Assembly (NCBI RefSeq): GCF_008806345.1
Contig: NZ_VZZJ01000016.1
Coordinates: 1 to 64,000, forward strand
Direction: 5' to 3'
DNA: 64,000 nucleotides
From: Methylobacterium planeticum
GTDB lineage: Bacteria > Pseudomonadota > Alphaproteobacteria > Rhizobiales > Beijerinckiaceae
The notes beneath the pieces are model-generated. The model made no database searches, was not told the origin of the DNA, and saw only the letters and a list, made by a program, of their open reading frames with translations. How positions within the stretch are numbered: the first letter of the stretch is position 1; every line of letters begins with the position of its first letter. Shown one piece after another: positions 17,613-25,754 of this stretch. The translations under genes were made by a program, and so were the position numbers.

Positions 17613-18188
17613 GGTCCCGCGCAAACCAAGAGCCCCGGCTCGCTCACGCGAGGGGGCAGCCGCATCCCATCCTGTCGTGCATTCCCGGCGGATGCCCTCC
17701 GCTCCGCCGCGATCCGCGGCGGAAGCGGCTTAAGGTGGGGCCTATCGCGTGTTCGAAGTCGTGCCGTGCTGGCCGCTTCTGCGCCCCTGGAGCCGCCTCC
17801 GTCCGGTTGTTCGCGTGTTTCCCGCTGGGTCTCAGGCCGAACCGGTCCCTAGGCCCTGATCGCGGCATTCTGCTGAGGTGGAGTCATGCCTGTCTCCTGC
17901 AGCTTGCACAGGCCCGGCAACGCGCGGACGCACCGTCTCCGAACCCAGGCACTTCGTGAAAACCAGTTTCTCCGAAGCACACGTGTAGCCTGCGAGCGTA
18001 TTCGTACGACGTCAAGACTGAAAATGCAGCGAAGCTGAGATTGATTGCTGCTGGCCGTTGCTTTTCGCGGCGCACCCACGCCGCATCAACGACTTGTACG
18101 GAATTTGCTGCGACGCCAAAGTTTTCCGCCTCGATGCTCGTCGTGCTGGCGCATCTGCACCGGGTCGAGCCGGATCGGTGCCGTCGGC
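17613..18188. other. 576-bp intergenic region without a convincing gene
   Basis: Between convergent gatB and the efflux operon. It contains an 11-bp GC hairpin with one bulged A at 17701-17726 and, at about 17990-18160, a stretch markedly richer in A/T than its surroundings. Short open frames exist on both strands (for example about 100 codons on minus ending at 17884) but none has a ribosome site, a domain or membrane segments. It could be a degraded insertion. Confidence 0.5.
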
Positions 18189-19295
18189 TCACTCGGTCGC
18201 GGGCGGCGCGGAAGCGCCGGTGAAGCGTCGGCGCATCGCCACCAGCCAGTTCTGCCGGTGCGCGCCGCGCTCGCCCACCGAGACCGTACAGGTCATGCCG
18301 GCCACCAGGGTGAGGCCCTCCGGCACCTCGTCGATGCGGATGCGCACGGGCACGCGCTGGGCCAGCCGCACCCAGGTATAGACCGGATCGACGGAGGGCA
18401 GCCCCTGCGTGCTCGGTGTGGCGTTCGCGGTGCTGATGCCGAGGGTGATGCTCTCGACCGTGCCGCGGATCAGCGGATCGAACCCGATCAGCGCCACCTC
18501 GGCCGTGTCGCCCACGCGGATGTGGGACATCTTGGTCTCCTCGAAATAGCCGTCGATCCAGAACGAATCCGTGTCGATCACCGCGACGTTGACGGTGCCC
18601 CTGGTCGCGTAGTCGCCGTTGCGCAGAAGGAGGTTGGTGACGCGGCCGTTGACCGGGGAGCGGATCTCGGTGCGCTCAAGGTTGATCTTGGCCTGGGCGA
18701 GCTGCGCCTTGGCGCTCTCCAGCGCCGCCTCCGCGATCTTGGCGGTGCCGACGAATTGCTGCTTCTCCTCGACGGAGGTCGACAGCGTGGTCAGCGCCTC
18801 GCGCCGGGCGGCCTGGGTCCGCTTCACGTCGAGGTCGGCCTCGCGATTCTTCAGCTCGGCCTCGGCGGAGGCGATCGCGACCTCGAAGTCGAACGGGTCG
18901 ATCTTGTAGAGGATATCGCCCTTTCGCACCGCCTGGTTGTCGCTGACGCGCAGCGCCACGATCTGGCCCGAGACCTGGGGGGCGACGCCCGCCACCTGCA
19001 CGCGCACCCGCCCATCGCGGGTCCAGGGCGCCGTCACGTAGTAGCTCCAGACGAAGGTCGCGGCGACGACCGCGCAGGCCAGGATCACGGCGGTGGCGAG
19101 GAGCCGGAGGATGCGCTCCGCCCGCACGCGCCGCCGCGCCCGCAGCATCGGCGCGTCCGCCGGGTCCGGGCTCGGCACCGATTCGGGCTTCGTGGGCGCG
19201 GCCCGGTCCGAGGGCGGTGCGGCGGCCTCCGCCGGCGCGTCCGCCCGTCCGGAATCCTGGCCCCCTGGGCGGCTCTCGCGATCGGCGTCGGACAT
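18189..19295 (-). CDS. HlyD/EmrA-type membrane-fusion protein (AaeA-like)
   Basis: Periplasmic adaptor of an efflux pump. The 368 residues begin with about 60 polar residues, then one transmembrane anchor (about 62-82), a biotinyl-lipoyl-like half (VAPQVSGQIVALRVSDNQAVRKGDILYKID), a coiled-coil hairpin rich in Ala/Glu/Lys, and the second lipoyl half with RSPVNGRVTNLLLRNGDYA. It is the last gene of a DUF4345-FUSC-DUF1656 set and overlaps the DUF1656 gene by 1 nt. With the FUSC protein it resembles AaeAB, an aromatic-acid exporter; the substrate here is unknown. Confidence 0.88.
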   Translation of the reverse strand: MSDADRESRPGGQDSGRADAPAEAAAPPSDRAAPTKPESVPSPDPADAPMLRARRRVRAERILRLLATAVILACAVVAATFVWSYYVTAPWTRDGRVRVQVAGVAPQVSGQIVALRVSDNQAVRKGDILYKIDPFDFEVAIASAEAELKNREADLDVKRTQAARREALTTLSTSVEEKQQFVGTAKIAEAALESAKAQLAQAKINLERTEIRSPVNGRVTNLLLRNGDYATRGTVNVAVIDTDSFWIDGYFEETKMSHIRVGDTAEVALIGFDPLIRGTVESITLGISTANATPSTQGLPSVDPVYTWVRLAQRVPVRIRIDEVPEGLTLVAGMTCTVSVGERGAHRQNWLVAMRRRFTGASAPPATE

Positions 19296-19489
19296 CAGAG
19301 GAAGGCCACCAGGAGGGCGAGGACGCAGATATAGAGGCCCGCCTCGGCGAGCGGCGGGTTCGCGACGTAGCGGCCGAAGCGGATCCGGGCGAAGCCGATG
19401 CGCAGCACGATCATGATCAGGAAGGCCGACCCCGCGTAGGCCACGAAGGGCGAGACCAGGATTCCACCGATATCGAGTTCGTAGCGCAT
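19295..19489 (-). CDS. DUF1656 (AaeX-like) small membrane protein
   Basis: 64 residues with two hydrophobic helices, starting ELDIGGILVSPFVAYAG, the DUF1656/YhcR pattern. These peptides always accompany AaeA/AaeB-type exporters and are thought to be accessory pump subunits. It lies 4 bp after the FUSC gene and overlaps the adaptor gene by 1 nt. Confidence 0.88.
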   Translation of the reverse strand: MRYELDIGGILVSPFVAYAGSAFLIMIVLRIGFARIRFGRYVANPPLAEAGLYICVLALLVAFL

Positions 19490-19493
19490 CGGA

Positions 19494-21533
19494 TCACAGG
19501 CTCGGGATGCGCAGACGCTGCAGGAACCGCCCGTGCCTGTCCATAACCCGCCATGCCGCGATCAGATCGCTCGCGGCGCGGGCGATGCACAAGGCCGTGT
19601 CGGCGTCCGTACCACGCGCCGCCGCCAGGAGCGCCCGGGTCGCCTCGGGGATGGACGCCGGGGGCCCCTCGGCGAGCGCCCTGCGGGCGCGCAGGGTGGG
19701 CGCGCGCAATTCCGGACTCGACCAGAGCGCCCGCAGCTGGGCGTGGGCCCTGGCCGCGGCGGCCTCGAGATGCGCGAGGGCGAAGGCGAGTTCGAGGCGC
19801 CGCCGGCGCACGGGTTCGGTCCCGGTGTTCCACTGCGCGTACTGGGCCACCCGGTCGCTGTTGAGGCTGGTGCGGGTGGTGGCGTCGCCGCCCTCGCCCA
19901 CGAGGGCGTCCCGCACGTCGCGGTGCGCGGATTGGAAGGCGAAGGCCCGGGCCTGCGCGGGCGAGACCGGCAGGACGAGGCGCACGGTGAGCCACAGGAT
20001 CACGGCCGCGACGAGAACCAGGATCCCGTTCTGCAGGAAGGTCTGCAGGTTGTAGATCTGCGGGTTCGAGGGCGAGACCAGGACGGGGAAGAAGACCAGC
20101 AGGATGAAGCCGGGGCCGAAGGTCGGCGGGTTCAGGCTGAGGAAGCAGGCGAGGAAGATGACCGGCGCCATGGCGATGGCGAGGAGCGGGAAGCCCTGGC
20201 CCCCCGACAGGACGACGAACAGCACGAAGCCGGCGCTCAGCGTCGCCAGGCTCATGCCGATCAGGACTCCGTTCGCGAATTTGCGCGGGTCCGGGGCGAG
20301 GGAGGAGAGCGCCCCGGTGGCGGCCACCTGCACGAGGGCGAAGGAAGTCGCCGGCCAGCCCGTCGCGATGAAGAACCCGCAGGTGAGCCCGAAGGCGAGG
20401 GCGATCCGCAGGGCGGCCCGCAGGGCGACCGGGAAGTCGCGGTGGGTCGGCAGCGCGACGTCGCGCAGCGGCCGGTGGCCCCCCGAGAGCGCCGTGATCC
20501 CGTCCTGCGCGAAGCCGAGCGCGGTGGCGAGGTCGAGGGCGCGCTGAAGGGCCACCACCTCGGCGGGATCGGGCTCGCCGCGCCGCACGGCGGCGAGCAG
20601 CAGGGCGCGCAGGCGGTCCCGTGCCGCGGCGAGCGCCTGCGCGGCGGGGCTGTCGGCACCGTCAGCGGTGAGGCGCTCGCAGATCGCGCGGGCTTCCGTG
20701 ACGGCCGGGCTCGGCCGATCCATGCGCTCCACCGCGAGCGCGAAGGTGCGCCCCGCTGCAACGAGCGCGTAGAGCGCCGCGACCCCGCTGCGGGCGCCCG
20801 CCGCCCGCTGCGGCCCGTCGTCGAGTTCCCCCGCGATGGCGCTCGCATCGGCCCGCATGGGCACGATCCTGCGGATCTGCGCGAGCGCCCCCTCCGGCCC
20901 CGGATCCCCCGCGAGGATGCAGTCGCGGGCGAAGGCCTTCGTCGAGGCGAGCCCGTCCGCCAGGGTCACGCGCAGGGCGCGCCAAGTGCTCGGCGAGGCG
21001 AGCGCGTCGTTGATGAAGGTGATCGCCACGATGCCGAGGGCGATGGCGGCGACCCGCGACACCGCCGAATCGAAGACGGCCTGGGGCGTGTCGATATTGG
21101 CGATGGCGATGATCGCCACCGTGTAGCCGGACAGCATGGCCCCGTAGGCGCGCGTGTCCTGCAGGAAGTTCGCCACGAACACGCAGAGGCTGAGCCAGGT
21201 CGTGAAGGTGACGAGGAGCAGCACCCTGTCCTGCCCGAAGGCGGCGATCATCACGATCGCCACGGCGCCGCCGAGGAGCGTGCCGACGAAGCGGTAGAAT
21301 GCCTTCGAGAGGGCCTGGCCCCGCTTCGGCTGGGCCAGGATCGCGACGCAGACGGCCGCCGAGGAGGCGCTCTCGAGCTGGAGCCAGAACGCGGCGTAGA
21401 GCGCCAGCATCATGGCGAGCCAGATCCGGATCGCGAAGGCCCAGGCGGCCGGCTTCGGGACGACGGCCTCGATCCGGTCGAGCCAGCGGTCGATGCGGGC
21501 GGCGGCGACGGGGGGCGAGGCGGCCGGGCTCAT
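19494..21533 (-). CDS. FUSC family transporter (AaeB-like)
   Basis: Inner-membrane exporter of 679 residues. There are two blocks of transmembrane helices, each with the FUSC pattern: the first (about 25-170) includes FYRFVGTLLGGAVAIVMIAAF, the second (about 365-510) covers LRIALAFGLTCGFFIATGWP. A soluble Ala-rich domain lies between them and another follows the second block. It stands in an operon with DUF4345, DUF1656 and an HlyD-type adaptor, as in aromatic carboxylic acid or fusaric acid efflux systems. Confidence 0.9.
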   Translation of the reverse strand: MSPAASPPVAAARIDRWLDRIEAVVPKPAAWAFAIRIWLAMMLALYAAFWLQLESASSAAVCVAILAQPKRGQALSKAFYRFVGTLLGGAVAIVMIAAFGQDRVLLLVTFTTWLSLCVFVANFLQDTRAYGAMLSGYTVAIIAIANIDTPQAVFDSAVSRVAAIALGIVAITFINDALASPSTWRALRVTLADGLASTKAFARDCILAGDPGPEGALAQIRRIVPMRADASAIAGELDDGPQRAAGARSGVAALYALVAAGRTFALAVERMDRPSPAVTEARAICERLTADGADSPAAQALAAARDRLRALLLAAVRRGEPDPAEVVALQRALDLATALGFAQDGITALSGGHRPLRDVALPTHRDFPVALRAALRIALAFGLTCGFFIATGWPATSFALVQVAATGALSSLAPDPRKFANGVLIGMSLATLSAGFVLFVVLSGGQGFPLLAIAMAPVIFLACFLSLNPPTFGPGFILLVFFPVLVSPSNPQIYNLQTFLQNGILVLVAAVILWLTVRLVLPVSPAQARAFAFQSAHRDVRDALVGEGGDATTRTSLNSDRVAQYAQWNTGTEPVRRRRLELAFALAHLEAAAARAHAQLRALWSSPELRAPTLRARRALAEGPPASIPEATRALLAAARGTDADTALCIARAASDLIAAWRVMDRHGRFLQRLRIPSL

Positions 21534-21540
21534 CGGCCGG

Positions 21541-21969
21541 TCAGGCGTCCCGCGAGGGGAGCGCAGGCGCCGCGTTCCCCGGGCGGGCGAGGGACGCGAC
21601 GCGCGCCTGCCACAGGCAGAGCAGCGGCGTCAGGCCGAGCTCGACCCCGAGCGCCCCCAGCATGGTGAGGGAGGGCAGCCCCGTGAGGTAGAGCCCGAGC
21701 AGGCGCGCCAGGCCGCCGAGCGCCACCACCAGGGTGAGAAAGCGGAACAGCCGGGTCTTGCCCTCGATGCCCGGCACGCAGAACCAGAACAGGATGCCGA
21801 TGCCGGTGAGCAACCCCGAGAGGTAGCGGAAGTGGCTGTCGGCCGAGACGTTCTCGACACCCCCGGCCACGCCGTTGACGCCGAACAGCACGCCGTAGAG
21901 GCCCGCCGCCACGGGGATGCAGGCCGCCAAAGCCACCGCGCGCTGAAGCGCCCGCCGCTCGTCCATCAT
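21541..21969 (-). CDS. DUF4345 family membrane protein
   Basis: 142 residues with four hydrophobic helices and the family core VSADSHFRYLSGLLTGIGILFW followed by GGLARLLGLYLTG and ELGLTPLLCLWQ. The function of DUF4345 is unknown. It begins with two adjacent ATG codons and ends 7 bp before the FUSC gene, so it is probably the first gene of the efflux operon. Confidence 0.85.
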   Translation of the reverse strand: MMDERRALQRAVALAACIPVAAGLYGVLFGVNGVAGGVENVSADSHFRYLSGLLTGIGILFWFCVPGIEGKTRLFRFLTLVVALGGLARLLGLYLTGLPSLTMLGALGVELGLTPLLCLWQARVASLARPGNAAPALPSRDA

Positions 21970-22042
21970 CCGCCACAGCTTCCCCGGTCCCCCGGGCGGA
22001 AGAACACGCCGGGGGGCCGATCGGTTCGCGCGGCGGGGGCGA

Positions 22043-22303
22043 TCAGGCCTTCTGCTCCTTCAGGCGCTTGACGCATTTGCTGAAATATTGCGGCCATTTG
22101 GGCCCCTGCGACGTCTTCTCGGTGGCCGAGAGGCCGCGCCACTCGGCGCCGCACTTCTTCTGGCGCTCGCGGGCGGCGGTCTGCCCGACGGTCGGCTCCC
22201 GGGCGGGCGCCGTCGCGGAGGGCTTGGCCGCGGGCTCCTTCGCGAGGGCGGGTCCGGCAAGGAGGAGGGGCGCCGCGAGGGCGGCGAGGAGGATGCGGCG
22301 CAT
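22043..22303 (-). CDS. PsiF-like exported protein
   Basis: 86 residues: a clear signal peptide (RRILLAALAAPLLLAGPALA), an Ala/Pro/Lys linker, and a short domain RQKKCGAEWRGL...WPQYFSKCVKRLKEQ with two cysteines, the pattern of the PsiF repeat (phosphate-starvation-inducible in E. coli). The role is unknown. No Pho box was recognised upstream. Confidence 0.8.
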   Translation of the reverse strand: MRRILLAALAAPLLLAGPALAKEPAAKPSATAPAREPTVGQTAARERQKKCGAEWRGLSATEKTSQGPKWPQYFSKCVKRLKEQKA

Positions 22304-22578
22304 AGGGACCCCGGAGATCAGCGCGAATCCGCAAGCATGGCGGTGTCGCGCCCGCATCACAGCGGCAAGCCGACGGGAGAGCAAGCGCCTCGGAGCGCTC
22401 TCCACCGGTCCCGCGGCGTCGATCTCGCGATCGTGACGCGCGCCGGGGCCGCTTGAGCCGCAGCGGGAATCCGGGCTAGCTGGGACGGACACGCTTGCGC
22501 GCCGCCCTCGGCGTGCGAGACAGTCGAGACCGGTCTCTCGGAGACGGGTCACTGGGACATAGCCGGCAGGAGCGCGAG

Positions 22579-23214
22579 ATGGCCGCCGCCACGGGCAAAC
22601 CGATCGACGTTCACACCTGGAGCACCCCGAACGGCTGGAAAATCCCGATCATGATGGAGGAATGCGGCCTGCCCTACCGGGTGGTGCCGGTGAATATCGG
22701 CCGCGGCGACCAGATGGCGCCGGACTTCCTGACGATCTCGCCGAACAACAAGATCCCGGCGATCGTCGATCACGACGGGCCCGGCGGGGAGCCGATCTCG
22801 ATCTTCGAATCCGGCGCGATCCTGCAATATCTCGGGCGCAAAACGGGCTGCTTCTACCCGGCCGACGAGCGGGCCCGGGTCGAGGTCGACCAGTGGCTGT
22901 TCTGGCAGGTGGCCGGCTTCGGGCCGATGCTCGGTCAGGCCCATCACTTCCGCATCTACGCGCAGGAGAAGATCCCCTACGCGATCGAGCGCTTCTCGAC
23001 CGAGTCGCACCGCCTCTACGGCGTCCTCGACAAGCGCCTCGCCGACCGCGACTACATCGCGGGCGACTTCTCCATCGCCGACATCGCGACGGTGACCTGG
23101 GCCAAGTTCCACCAGAAGCAGGGCATCGACGTCGGCGCCCTGCCGAACGTCAAGCGCTGGCTCGACGCGATGCTGGCGCGCCCCGGCGTGCAGCGCGGGC
23201 TCGGCGCCGTCTGA
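22579..23214 (+). CDS. glutathione S-transferase, YfcG/nu-class-like
   Basis: 211 residues with a thioredoxin-fold N-terminus (VHTWSTPNGWKIPIMMEE, SPNNKIPAIVDHDGP, SIFESGAILQYLGRKTG) and an all-helical C-terminal domain (DQWLFWQVAGFGPMLGQAHHF). TPNGWKI and the PMLGQAHHF segment closely follow E. coli YfcG, a glutathione-dependent disulfide reductase, so redox rather than conjugation activity is likely. The ATG follows GGCAGGAGCGCGAG. Confidence 0.9.
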   Translation: MAAATGKPIDVHTWSTPNGWKIPIMMEECGLPYRVVPVNIGRGDQMAPDFLTISPNNKIPAIVDHDGPGGEPISIFESGAILQYLGRKTGCFYPADERARVEVDQWLFWQVAGFGPMLGQAHHFRIYAQEKIPYAIERFSTESHRLYGVLDKRLADRDYIAGDFSIADIATVTWAKFHQKQGIDVGALPNVKRWLDAMLARPGVQRGLGAV

Positions 23215-23246
23215 GATCGCGCGACGGCGCCGGGGACCGGCCGCGC

Positions 23247-23771
23247 CTACGGAGCGGGCGCAGGCTTGGCGGCCGGCTTCGGGGCGGCCTTGGGGGCCGG
23301 TGCCTCGGGTGCGCTGATCGCGGCCTGCTGGTTCACGTCCGGCACCTTGGTCCAGGTCTGTGAGCCGCACAGCACCTTGAGGATGCATCCCGAGACGCTG
23401 AGCTCGGCGCCGCTCTCGCGCTCGATGCTGACCTGGTAAATCTTGCCTTCCTCGATGTTGTAGATGTCGCCGGAGAACTTGCCCGCGTCGGGCTTGAGGC
23501 TCTCGATCAGCGGCAGGCCGAGCACGGGCCGGGTGCGCTTCTTCGGATCGGGGTTCTTGATGTCGGTGCGCGGGGCGCCGCTCTCGGTCGTCGGAACCTT
23601 GAGCCAGACCACCTTGCCGCAGACCTGGGCCTGACCGGGGCCGCAGCGGTCGATCCGGATCTTGGCGCGGCCATCCTCGGTGAGCCAGGTGCCGGACGGG
23701 TCCTTCGCGGTGTCGGCCGCGGCGGCGGAGAGACCGGCGAGGAGGAGGGCGGACGTCAGGGCGATGCGCAT
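23247..23771 (-). CDS. DUF2147 family exported protein
   Basis: 174 residues: signal peptide (LTSALLLAGLSAAAA), then a DUF2147 lipocalin-like domain (DPSGTWLTEDGRAKIRIDRCG, VCGKVVWLKVP, LPLIESLKPDAGKFSGDIYN, GCILKVLCGSQTWTKV) and a 35-residue Ala/Pro/Lys tail. Function unknown; the family is periplasmic. Two 21-bp palindromic units lie 19 bp upstream of the start. Confidence 0.85.
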   Translation of the reverse strand: MRIALTSALLLAGLSAAAADTAKDPSGTWLTEDGRAKIRIDRCGPGQAQVCGKVVWLKVPTTESGAPRTDIKNPDPKKRTRPVLGLPLIESLKPDAGKFSGDIYNIEEGKIYQVSIERESGAELSVSGCILKVLCGSQTWTKVPDVNQQAAISAPEAPAPKAAPKPAAKPAPAP

Positions 23772-23789
23772 ATCCTGGTCTCCAGGGCT

Positions 23790-23831
23790 GTCGCCTGCCA
23801 GGCAGGCGTTGTCGCCTGCTTGGCAGGCGTT
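23790..23831. repeat. two tandem 21-bp palindromic units upstream of the DUF2147 gene
   Basis: Unit 1 GTCGCCTGCCAGGCAGGCGTT and unit 2 (two bases different at the centre) stand head to tail. Each is itself an inverted repeat with 7- to 8-bp arms, CGCCTGC(C)/(G)GCAGGCG. Their place, 19-60 bp before the start codon of the leftward gene, suits an operator pair or a 5'-leader hairpin pair. Confidence 0.8.
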
Positions 23832-24080
23832 GCGGGGCGCGGGCGAACCCGTGTCGGACCTGTCCCGGCGGGCGCCGATCCGGAGCGCCGCCGGGGGCAG
23901 GGGTCGTTCTCCCTGCAACTAACGGCCGCTTTCAGGCGATTTTTCGGCGGTGTTGCGCCGGCGCCACGATCCGGGCCGCCCATCCTCGGGTTGAGGGGCG
24001 GGACCGCGCCCGCTATAAGCCCGGCGCCGAAGCGGTTTTTCGCGCATCGACGCATTTTCCCGAGACAACCCGGACGTATC

Positions 24081-24503
24081 ATGGCCACCGAGCGCACCTT
24101 CTCCATCCTGAAGCCCGACGCGACGAAGCGGAACATCACCGGCGCGGTGAACGCCGTGATCGAGAAGGCGGCCCTGCGCATCGTCGGCCAGCGCCGCATC
24201 CAGATGAGCCGGGCCCAGGCCGAGACGTTCTACGAGATCCACAAGGAGCGCCCGTTCTTCGGCGAGCTCGTCACCTTCATGACCTCCGGCCCCGTCGTCG
24301 TGCAGGTTCTCGAGGGCGAGAACGCCGTGGCGCGCTACCGTGAGGTGATGGGCGCCACGAACCCGGCCCAGGCCGCCGAGGGCACGATCCGCAAGACCTT
24401 CTCCGAGTCGGTCGGCGAGAACACCGTCCACGGCTCGGACAGCGCCGAGAACGCCAAGATCGAGATCGCGCAGTTCTTCGAGGACGGCGACATCGTCGGC
24501 TGA
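24081..24503 (+). CDS. ndk: nucleoside diphosphate kinase
   Basis: Transfers the gamma-phosphate of ATP to nucleoside diphosphates. The 140-residue chain is the standard length, with ERTFSILKPDATKRNITG, MGATNPAQAAEGTIRKTF and the phosphohistidine His117 in GENTVHGSDSAENA. Stand-alone gene, divergent from the DUF2147 gene. Confidence 0.97.
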   Translation: MATERTFSILKPDATKRNITGAVNAVIEKAALRIVGQRRIQMSRAQAETFYEIHKERPFFGELVTFMTSGPVVVQVLEGENAVARYREVMGATNPAQAAEGTIRKTFSESVGENTVHGSDSAENAKIEIAQFFEDGDIVG

Positions 24504-24567
24504 GGCCGTCATCGAGCGCGGCGGTCGCCCCTCCCGGTGACCGCCGGACCACACCCCGGGCCGATCA

Positions 24568-24589
24568 CCGCGCCGCCGCGGCGGCGCGG
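24568..24589. repeat. 22-bp perfect GC palindrome after ndk
   Basis: CCGCGCCGCCG followed directly by its reverse complement, 65 bp beyond the ndk stop. No T tract follows, so it is at best a stability hairpin or weak terminator for ndk. Confidence 0.6.
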
Positions 24590-24692
24590 CCACGATTGGG
24601 GTCCGGTGTGGCGGGGCCGCCCTTGACGGGACCGGCACCCCGGGAGTCCAACGGCGAAGGTTTCACGCGCCTGCCAACGGACCCATCACGTC

Positions 24693-25058
24693 ATGACGAC
24701 CCGCCGCTTCCCCACGCTGATCGCCGCCGGCCTTCTCGCCCTCGGCGCCACCGCCGCCCTCGCGGGCGGCTCCTCGGCGCCATTCGAGCAGTACCAGCCC
24801 GATCCCGCGCTCCGCACGGCCCCGAAGGCCAATCTCGAGGGCCGCGTGCGCCATGCCTGCGCGGTCATCCAGGCCCGCATCACCAACGCGCCCGAAGCTT
24901 CCCTCGAGCGCCCCTGCGGCTGCTACGCCAAGCAGACCCTGCGCAGCCTCGACGAATCCGAGATCGAGGCCTACCGCGCCACAGGCTACTTCAACGATTC
25001 GGCCCGCGCCAAGGCCCTGTCGGCCCTCGACAGCTGCAAGCTGCAGCGCCCGGTCTGA
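24693..25058 (+). CDS. exported four-cysteine protein, unknown
   Basis: 121 residues: a signal peptide (LIAAGLLALGATAALAGG) and a small domain with four cysteines spaced C-x(24)-C-x-C then C near the end (HACAV, RPCGCYAK, LDSCKL). The motif CGCYA and regular amphipathic helices suggest a compact disulfide-bonded periplasmic protein. No family was recognised. It lies alone between ndk and convergent purN. A protein in the pqq operon shows a similar cysteine layout. Confidence 0.75.
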   Translation: MTTRRFPTLIAAGLLALGATAALAGGSSAPFEQYQPDPALRTAPKANLEGRVRHACAVIQARITNAPEASLERPCGCYAKQTLRSLDESEIEAYRATGYFNDSARAKALSALDSCKLQRPV

Positions 25059-25097
25059 TCCTGGCACGCCGCGGGGGCTCAGGCCCGCCGGCCGCGC

Positions 25098-25754
25098 CTA
25101 CAGGCTGAGCAGCGCGCCGTCGGCGGGCGCGGCATCCCCCGCGAACAGCACCCGGTCGCCGTCGAGGCGGGCCTGCCCGCCGGCCACCAGCGCCAGCGCC
25201 GCCGGGTAGAGCTTGTGCTCCTGCACGATGACCCGGGCCGCGAGGCTGTCCGGGTCGTCGCCCGGCCGCACGGGCACCGCCGCCTGCGCGACGATCGGTC
25301 CGGCATCGAGTTCCGGCACCACGTAATGCACCGTGCAGCCGTGGAGCCTCACGCCCGCATCGAGGGCCTGGCGGTGGGTGTGGGTCCCCCGGAACAGGGG
25401 CAGGAGCGAGGGATGGATGTTGAGCATCCGCCCGGCCCAGGCCTCGACGAAGCCCGGCGTGAAGATCCGCATGAAGCCCGCCAGGCACACGAGCTCGATG
25501 CCCGCGGCCTCGAGCTCCGCGTGCAGCGCCGCGTCGAATCCGGCCCTGTCGGCGAAGGCCTTGTGGTCGACGGCGCGGGCCGGGATGCCCTCGGCGCGCG
25601 CATGCGCGAGGCCGCCGGCATCCGGCCGGTTCGAGAGCACGAGCACGATCTCGGCCGGGTAATCGGGCGCCTTCGCGGCCTCGACCAACGACACCATGTT
25701 GGAGCCGCGACCCGAGATCAGGATCGCGACGCGGGTCTTGAGCGCCCGCGCCAT
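25098..25754 (-). CDS. purN: phosphoribosylglycinamide formyltransferase (GART 1)
   Basis: Transfers formyl from 10-formyl-THF to GAR in purine synthesis. 218 residues with ILISGRGSNMVSLVEAA (phosphate loop), the catalytic NIHPSLLPLFRGTHTHRQAL, and DAGPIVAQAAVPV. The start overlaps the purM stop by 1 nt (TGATG), so purM-purN form an operon. Confidence 0.96.
   Translation of the reverse strand: MARALKTRVAILISGRGSNMVSLVEAAKAPDYPAEIVLVLSNRPDAGGLAHARAEGIPARAVDHKAFADRAGFDAALHAELEAAGIELVCLAGFMRIFTPGFVEAWAGRMLNIHPSLLPLFRGTHTHRQALDAGVRLHGCTVHYVVPELDAGPIVAQAAVPVRPGDDPDSLAARVIVQEHKLYPAALALVAGGQARLDGDRVLFAGDAAPADGALLSL

Noticed and set aside
17884..18192. A 102-codon minus frame in the gap before the efflux operon
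   Set aside because: No ribosome site, no domain, composition not clearly protein-like; left as non-coding.
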